Assembly (NCBI GenBank): GCA_900116395.1
Contig: FPAN01000009.1
Location: forward strand, 1-64,000
DNA from: Lachnospiraceae bacterium XBD2001
GTDB lineage: Bacteria; Bacillota; Clostridia; Lachnospirales; Lachnospiraceae
Length of the DNA: 64,000 nucleotides
Direction: 5' to 3'
Positions within the stretch are counted from its first letter, which is position 1; every line of letters begins with the position of its first letter. The notes under the pieces were generated by a model, which made no database searches, was not told the DNA's origin, and saw only the letters and a program-made list of their open reading frames with translations. A program made the position numbers and the translations under genes. Of the stretch, positions 59,868-64,000 are shown one piece after another.

Positions 59868-61088
59868 TTATCTTTCTAAATCATCGTTCTCTATGGAATT
59901 AAAATCGTTTGTGTTTTTTGACTCCTTTGCTCGTCTTTTTTCATCATATAAAGAAATTGTTTTTCCTGTAATAAATTCCTTTAACATTTGGTATTTCGTA
60001 CCGTAATTAGTAGCAATTAAATCGGCACGATTTTCAGGAGTATCATGTTTTATATAAAATTCTTTCACCTCTGATGGAGTTGGCAATGCATCGATTGTCA
60101 ATGATCGGTTTGTTATATTTTTCAACATTTTTTCTTCTGCAGAATAAAAGCTTGTAATCTTTCTTTCCAATAGTTCTGCTCGTGTAAAAGGCACATTCTT
60201 TAAATCGGAATAAAACATACTGTTTCCGGAATCAAAAATTGGGGCAGGCCCAATTAATTCCATAGTATTAGCGTTTCGTAAAATACCAAAATTCATCATG
60301 TGCTCATCCGTGTTGCTAATCAAAAAATCTGTTAGCGTTTGATAATCTAAAAAGTCCCGAACGCTTAATTTATCCAATCCATTTTCGTCACATATATCAA
60401 TAAACGCCTGATACATATTTGTATCAGTAGAAACTTTTTGCGAGGATAACACTTCATAAGCAGATATGAATTCTACATCTTTTGATGTAAATGCGTTGCA
60501 ACGACAATCTATACCACCTGCTTCATTTCGCAAAGCCGTATATTTCACATAAGGAATCCCTTGGTTCAAACACTCATGAATCCATGTGGCAAATACTTCA
60601 TTTATTGCTTGCTGTCCAAAGTATTTGTAGGCTTCCTTTACGAGTACCGGTACATCATGGTTTAAATCCCAGTATTTTTCCATCTGGCCACCAAGAGATG
60701 CGTTTGGATCATAAGATGTGACATTATGATATGGAATTTTACCTTCATTGTATTGCTTTAGACAAAAAAAGTTAATGTCTTCATAATGTAAATTTGCATC
60801 TAAAGGCTTTATCCAATAAGTGTCTGTAACGGATAACGCTAGGTTTTTTGCGAGATATTCTTCCGCATTCACAACTTCTAATGAATGAATAAGCGTTTTT
60901 ATTGTTTCTCGGCTTGCCGGGATGGATCTCATTTCCCACCAGCGTCGCATATTCTCATTTGTTGTATTTCCAAGAAATGGCGCATATTTTTCATCGATTG
61001 GAACATATTTCGATAATTTTCCTATTTCTTCATCGATAGAAATAATTCCACATTCATTATTTTTGTGCATAAGAATATAATTTGTCAT
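59868..61088 (-). CDS. HipA-like kinase, toxin of a type II toxin-antitoxin pair
   Basis: The 406-residue protein has the HipA kinase core. It has the phosphate-loop-like SLGGQMEKYW (residues 131-140), the nucleotide Lys in VLVKEAYKYF, the catalytic segment NTDEHMMNFGIL (Asp261, His263, Asn266) and the metal-binding PIFDSGNSM (Asp286). HipA toxins phosphorylate tRNA synthetases. It overlaps the antitoxin gene by 32 nt and has a GAAGGAG site. It ends in the acidic tail ENDDLER. The N-terminal 120 residues are longer than in classical HipA. Confidence 0.8.
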   Translation of the reverse strand: MTNYILMHKNNECGIISIDEEIGKLSKYVPIDEKYAPFLGNTTNENMRRWWEMRSIPASRETIKTLIHSLEVVNAEEYLAKNLALSVTDTYWIKPLDANLHYEDINFFCLKQYNEGKIPYHNVTSYDPNASLGGQMEKYWDLNHDVPVLVKEAYKYFGQQAINEVFATWIHECLNQGIPYVKYTALRNEAGGIDCRCNAFTSKDVEFISAYEVLSSQKVSTDTNMYQAFIDICDENGLDKLSVRDFLDYQTLTDFLISNTDEHMMNFGILRNANTMELIGPAPIFDSGNSMFYSDLKNVPFTRAELLERKITSFYSAEEKMLKNITNRSLTIDALPTPSEVKEFYIKHDTPENRADLIATNYGTKYQMLKEFITGKTISLYDEKRRAKESKNTNDFNSIENDDLER

Positions 61089-61488
61089 ATTCTAACTCCT
61101 TCTTTTTTGCATCCAAATATTCCTCGATGCATAGTTTTGCATTTGCATGTAAAACTTCAACCCAATTTTCTGCATATATTCCTTGATATGTGGCAATAAT
61201 ATTATCATTAAGCAAAAGATTAACAGTGTCTTCCTTTGTACAATAACTATAATTAATTCCTTTATACTTTCCTTGTAATACATAAAGATTAACGGCATTT
61301 AAAATATCTTCCATCGTACAGTGAAAATATTTACATAGCTTATATACCGTTTCTGATGCAATATGATTGATAGATTTTTTACCAGTCACTAATTCGCTTA
61401 AGGTCGTATATGGTATTCCTGTATCTTTGCTGATTTGATAAGGCGTTTTCTTTGACTTGTACACTTGAATAATAAACTGTTCATTCAT
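61057..61488 (-). CDS. HTH antitoxin/regulator paired with the HipA-like kinase
   Basis: The 143-residue protein has an N-terminal Xre-type helix-turn-helix (TPYQISKDTGIPYTTLSELV, about residues 15-34, with KKSINHIASETVYKLCKYF following) and a C-terminal region of about 75 residues, absent from plain HipB, that might act as a HipS-like inhibitory domain. It has an AAGGAGA site and its own operator-promoter. It is translated first and overlaps the toxin. Confidence 0.78.
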   Translation of the reverse strand: MNEQFIIQVYKSKKTPYQISKDTGIPYTTLSELVTGKKSINHIASETVYKLCKYFHCTMEDILNAVNLYVLQGKYKGINYSYCTKEDTVNLLLNDNIIATYQGIYAENWVEVLHANAKLCIEEYLDAKKKELEYDKLYSYAQK

Positions 61489-61509
61489 AAAATTTTTCTC
61501 CTTGAAACT

Positions 61510-61538
61510 ATTATAACGTGTTCGCGTTATAATATCAA
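61510..61538 (-). promoter_or_regulatory. promoter and operator of the hip-like pair
   Basis: Minus-strand TTGATA (61538-61533), 17-nt spacer, TATAAT (61515-61510). A perfect 9-bp inverted repeat ATTATAACG (61510-61518)/CGTTATAAT (61525-61533) spans the spacer and the -10, the classical site for an autoregulating antitoxin. Confidence 0.82.
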
Positions 61539-61719
61539 GAAGAATACAAAATATAGATCTTTATTATATAAGGCCCTTATCTTACTCCTTATAATTAGAT
61601 TGTTTTCTACATATATCCAGGATAAATTTATGTTTTCTTTGGGAATTTATAAGACCAAGCATGATTCTAATTTTTGGCATGAAAAAACACCGGATACTTT
61701 TTGCACCCGATGTTTTGAC

Positions 61720-61892
61720 TTACATATCCTTTACATATGCTTCTACTGCTTTTTCTACGACCGTTGTTTTTGGAATTCCGGTTCGTTCGGAATATTCCGT
61801 AAGCTTATCATAAACTTCTTCTTTCATTTTCATGAAAAAAGGCTTATGCGGTTTTGTCGGGCATCCTCCCGGATGTTTTTCTTTTTTGGCAT
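61720..61892 (-). CDS. ribbon-helix-helix protein requiring a -1 frameshift
   Basis: A GAGGAG site lies 7 nt before the ATG at 61892, which opens a 20-codon frame (MPKKKNIREDARQ...). The -1 frame carries the real RHH part, MKMKEEVYDKLTEYSERTGI followed by PKTTVVEKAVEAYVKDM (stop 61722-61720). A slip at A AAA AAG (61887-61881, codons 2-4) would join them as a 57-residue protein starting MPKKEKHPGG. The core may also be started internally at 61833. It is either programmed or a one-base deletion in an A-tract. It resembles plasmid RHH antitoxins and regulators. Confidence 0.6.
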
Positions 61893-61988
61893 AATACTAC
61901 TCCTCTTCTATTATAGTTTCTTCTTTATCTATACATTGTGTATCAGTTTTCTTTTGACTAACAATGTGAAGATCTTCTTTTGCTTTTT

Positions 61989-62543
61989 CTAATATAGTAA
62001 ATCTATATCGGATTCATCTTTGCTACTTTTTGCTTTTAAAACAGCTTCATGTAGTTCATGGTTTGTTTGAATATTATCTGTTAAATTTAAATCGGAGACA
62101 TTTGAAAAATTCTGCTCCGGAGGAATCAAAGAAAGATATTTATTCCATAAATCAACCGTGCTGCTTGGAAGTGTAGAAAATGGGATACTTATTTCGTTTC
62201 TTTTTACTGCGCTTGCACATCTATTAAATGTTCTTGATAATATTTGTATCGCTCGTTCTGTTAGTTGATTATCAAAGACTTCTACCGGACAAGTTACAAA
62301 TTCATTAGTAAAGATATTAAAAATACCAGCATTCCAATCATTATTGGATATCTTTACAATAAGAATTAAGTCTGGCGTAAGCATGATTGGAAGCGAAATA
62401 TCAAATTCATAAGTAGCTCCCTTCAATGCTGATTCGTTTCTAATTTGACTTATTAGGTCATTTAATTTATCAATTGCACGATTATATAGATAAGAATTAC
62501 TGATAGGAGTAAATTTCATGCCATGATAATAAAAATCAGACAT
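61989..62543 (-). CDS. element protein of unknown function
   Basis: A 184-residue protein (MSDFYYHGMKFTPISNSYLY...) with AAGAGGTGG 6 nt before the ATG at 62543. It is soluble and has no motif I recognise. Its start overlaps the end of the 86-residue gene by 8 nt. The C-terminus is acidic (SSKDESDIDLLY). Downstream, a 30-codon open stretch in another frame has no start codon and may be a remnant. Confidence 0.6.
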   Translation of the reverse strand: MSDFYYHGMKFTPISNSYLYNRAIDKLNDLISQIRNESALKGATYEFDISLPIMLTPDLILIVKISNNDWNAGIFNIFTNEFVTCPVEVFDNQLTERAIQILSRTFNRCASAVKRNEISIPFSTLPSSTVDLWNKYLSLIPPEQNFSNVSDLNLTDNIQTNHELHEAVLKAKSSKDESDIDLLY

Positions 62544-62796
62544 CTTCACCACCTCTTACAAACTTCATTGTGTTTTTTAATAATGAGTTTACAGCATCAG
62601 ATAATTCCTTATCTGTTTTTGTAGCAAAGATTTCATTCAAATCTGCACGTTTATACGGAACTTTTGTTTCATCTGTAAAGAAAACCTCTATGTAATGTAA
62701 GCAAAAGTCCTCATCAATATCCATATAATTCTTTTGTATAACTTCAGCCATTTTATCGTCAATATTTAATGGCCTATTCCATACATAAATAATCAT
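62536..62796 (-). CDS. small element protein of unknown function
   Basis: An 86-residue acidic protein (MIIYVWNRPLNIDDKMAEVI...) coupled to the next gene by an 8-nt overlap. The ADLNEIFATKTDKELSDAVN segment and length are not known to me. AT-rich like its neighbours. Confidence 0.55.
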   Translation of the reverse strand: MIIYVWNRPLNIDDKMAEVIQKNYMDIDEDFCLHYIEVFFTDETKVPYKRADLNEIFATKTDKELSDAVNSLLKNTMKFVRGGEDV

Positions 62797-62888
62797 AGTT
62801 AGTACCTACTCTCAAAAACATAAAAACAATAATCCTATGGTTACTATAGCATATTCCCCAGTTTTGTAAATTTTTGACTATACAAAAT

Positions 62889-62913
62889 AAGACTCATCTT
62901 TTTAGATGAGCCT
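62889..62913 (-). terminator. terminator after the 62921 gene
   Basis: Minus-strand stem AAGGCTCATCT/AGATGAGTCTT with an AAAA loop and a T-rich tail, 8 nt after the stop. Confidence 0.85.
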
Positions 62914-62920
62914 TATCTAT

Positions 62921-63589
62921 CTACCGTTCCATATCTTCTTCCAAATCTGTCATATCTCTAGATGCTTCCGCCGCCATATCACTAATGATCTGATCCAGGG
63001 AATACGCATTGTCTTTGCTATAATACGCTTTTACGATTTCATTTAAGTCGTTAGAGCATGACGGTAAGAATTCCCAATGAGCGGTATTATTGCTATCTTT
63101 ATACAACTGGTATGGAATATAAGAAATATCCGGCATATCAAAATCGAAATCCAATGCCGGGAAGACATCGTATACCAAATCCATGATATTGTTTAACAGG
63201 ATCTTATTATCCTCAGTTGCAAGCGCTTTGGAACGCAAATAGTATAACCAGGTATTGCTATGCTTTTCAAAGCATCCGGAAACAGCAATCATGGTTGTAA
63301 TCAGCTGTTTATTGCTTTTTACTATATCTAAAACACCGTTTAGATCATGATTGTTAAGATTTCCGATAAGCATATCTGTCTGCAGTCTTAAGGTTTCATT
63401 CATCAGGCAATTTGCAATGAACTTATCGATTGCACCACGCTGGAAGAGTAATACCGCAAATTCATCGGAAGAAATACCTTTGGTACTTTCCAATACATTT
63501 AGCATTTCCTCAACGTCTGCAAGCGTTTCACATTTTCCATAATCATCCAGGTTCGCCCGGATAACTTTTCCGTCTTTATCAAGCAGCAT
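62921..63589 (-). CDS. element protein of unknown function with acidic -ER tail
   Basis: A 222-residue mostly helical protein (MLLDKDGKVIRANLDDYGKC...) with no recognisable domain. It ends DMTDLEEDMER, the acidic Glu-Arg tail shared with three other proteins of this element. It is 11 nt after the gene at 63601 and forms an operon with it. Confidence 0.6.
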   Translation of the reverse strand: MLLDKDGKVIRANLDDYGKCETLADVEEMLNVLESTKGISSDEFAVLLFQRGAIDKFIANCLMNETLRLQTDMLIGNLNNHDLNGVLDIVKSNKQLITTMIAVSGCFEKHSNTWLYYLRSKALATEDNKILLNNIMDLVYDVFPALDFDFDMPDISYIPYQLYKDSNNTAHWEFLPSCSNDLNEIVKAYYSKDNAYSLDQIISDMAAEASRDMTDLEEDMER

Positions 63590-63600
63590 ACTTCTACCTC

Positions 63601-63999
63601 TTAACGCTCATACTCATCTTCGCCCAGTTCTGCGTCATCATACTCACCGAGAGCCTCTCCGTAATCATCCTCGGTCTCGTAATCTGTCTTCTCGCAGTCG
63701 CTGGTATCACGAGCCTCTTCATAGGTATCATTGATACCATTACGATCTCTATCATAGATAAGTTCTGACAATTCATGGAAGATCTTCTTTCCCATTTCCA
63801 TAGCCAAGATCTTATCTTTGTCGTTGTAGATCTTAAGCGTACCTTCATCGTTCAGCTTAATCTTTAAGCCGGCCTCTGTCTTACCGGAAATCATAGTAAG
63901 CTCGCCAGCCTCATACTTCTTTGCCTTCAGGCCAAAAGTATCTACTAAGGCCTCTTTGTTGTTAGACAAAAAACAACCTACAACCTCTGCAGCTTCCAT
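63601..63999 (-). CDS. element protein of unknown function with acidic -ER tail (may be partial)
   Basis: A 132-residue reading from an ATG at 63999, which may not be the true start because the frame is open to the right edge. The visible part has a beta-rich segment (ELTMISGKTEAGLKIKLNDE) and a strongly acidic C-terminal 35 residues with alternating Asp/Glu and Tyr, ending ELGEDEYER. I recognise no family. Confidence 0.55.
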   Translation of the reverse strand: MEAAEVVGCFLSNNKEALVDTFGLKAKKYEAGELTMISGKTEAGLKIKLNDEGTLKIYNDKDKILAMEMGKKIFHELSELIYDRDRNGINDTYEEARDTSDCEKTDYETEDDYGEALGEYDDAELGEDEYER

Positions 64000-64000
64000 T

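Noticed and set aside
61897-61990. Minus-strand open stretch of about 30 codons ending EETIIEEE just before the RHH gene
   Set aside because: It has no standard start codon in frame. It could be a remnant or a frameshifted end of the 61989 gene, but I cannot support it as a gene.
61465-61992. Plus-strand open frame of 175 codons
   Set aside because: Very Phe/Tyr-rich product typical of the reverse strand of AT-rich coding DNA; it overlaps the hip-like promoter and the RHH gene.

Overview
The window looks like chromosomal DNA of a butyrate-producing Lachnospiraceae (Clostridia). The support is the 5' end of a Clostridia-type 16S gene, strong Shine-Dalgarno sites, an FMN riboswitch, a crotonase, and a CoA-transferase that reads like the Roseburia/Anaerostipes butyryl-CoA:acetate CoA-transferases. 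Genus cannot be fixed by eye. Almost every gene from 1 to 57,000 is on the minus strand, so the replication fork probably runs from high to low coordinates.

Layout. 1-660: 16S 5' end with its promoter and two tRNA-Ser genes. 749-6129: one tightly packed eight-gene operon (ycxB-like, tsaE, tsaB, rimI, rnz, an unknown membrane protein, tsaD, ispD) centred on t6A tRNA modification. 6242-7185: riboflavin importer gene ribU under an FMN riboswitch. 7203-11353: tex, a small SprA-like protein and mutY. 11456-12370: crt. 12401-15280: pheB-hom-lysC. 15428-21834: pucR-like regulator, ftsE, ftsX, M23 hydrolase activator, ctpA and prfB, a cell-division and wall-turnover unit. The long gap upstream of it (21835-22484) holds five DnaA boxes within 106 bp. 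22485-34000: NlpC/P60 hydrolase, trxB, yjfB-like, ridA, cvfB, acyl-ACP thioesterase, MATE pump, tRNA-Gln, SPFH protein, thrH and a CAP lipoprotein. 32925-39560: a split zinc-uptake regulon (zur-znuC-znuB and znuA) sharing one operator type, with a YgiQ radical SAM enzyme and a channel-like RyR-domain protein between the halves. 40000-44747: bmpA-nupOPQ nucleoside importer. 44898-56754: NUDIX, udk, GH2, an ABC-2 transporter, a Na/Pi transporter, rlmD, but, an unknown ART-like small protein, a glycosyltransferase and uppP.

From about 56,800 to the right edge the sequence is much more AT-rich and carries what looks like part of an integrated conjugative or mobilisable element: an unknown 149-residue protein, a ClpP-like protease, a VirD4/TraG-type ATPase without its membrane anchor, a HipB/HipA-like toxin-antitoxin pair with its own operator, a ribbon-helix-helix gene that needs a -1 frameshift, and several unknown proteins. 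Four of the element's proteins, otherwise unrelated, end in an acidic tail finishing Glu-Arg.

The two most unusual observations are that shared C-terminal tail and a four-copy family of structured intergenic repeats (39,569-39,937 and 53,526-54,315). In the repeats the helices are preserved by compensatory changes while the outer arms differ completely between copies. Also notable are the DnaA-box cluster upstream of ftsEX, the candidate programmed frameshift, and matched Rex-like operators in front of crt and but. All functional calls come from reading motifs; no database search was possible.
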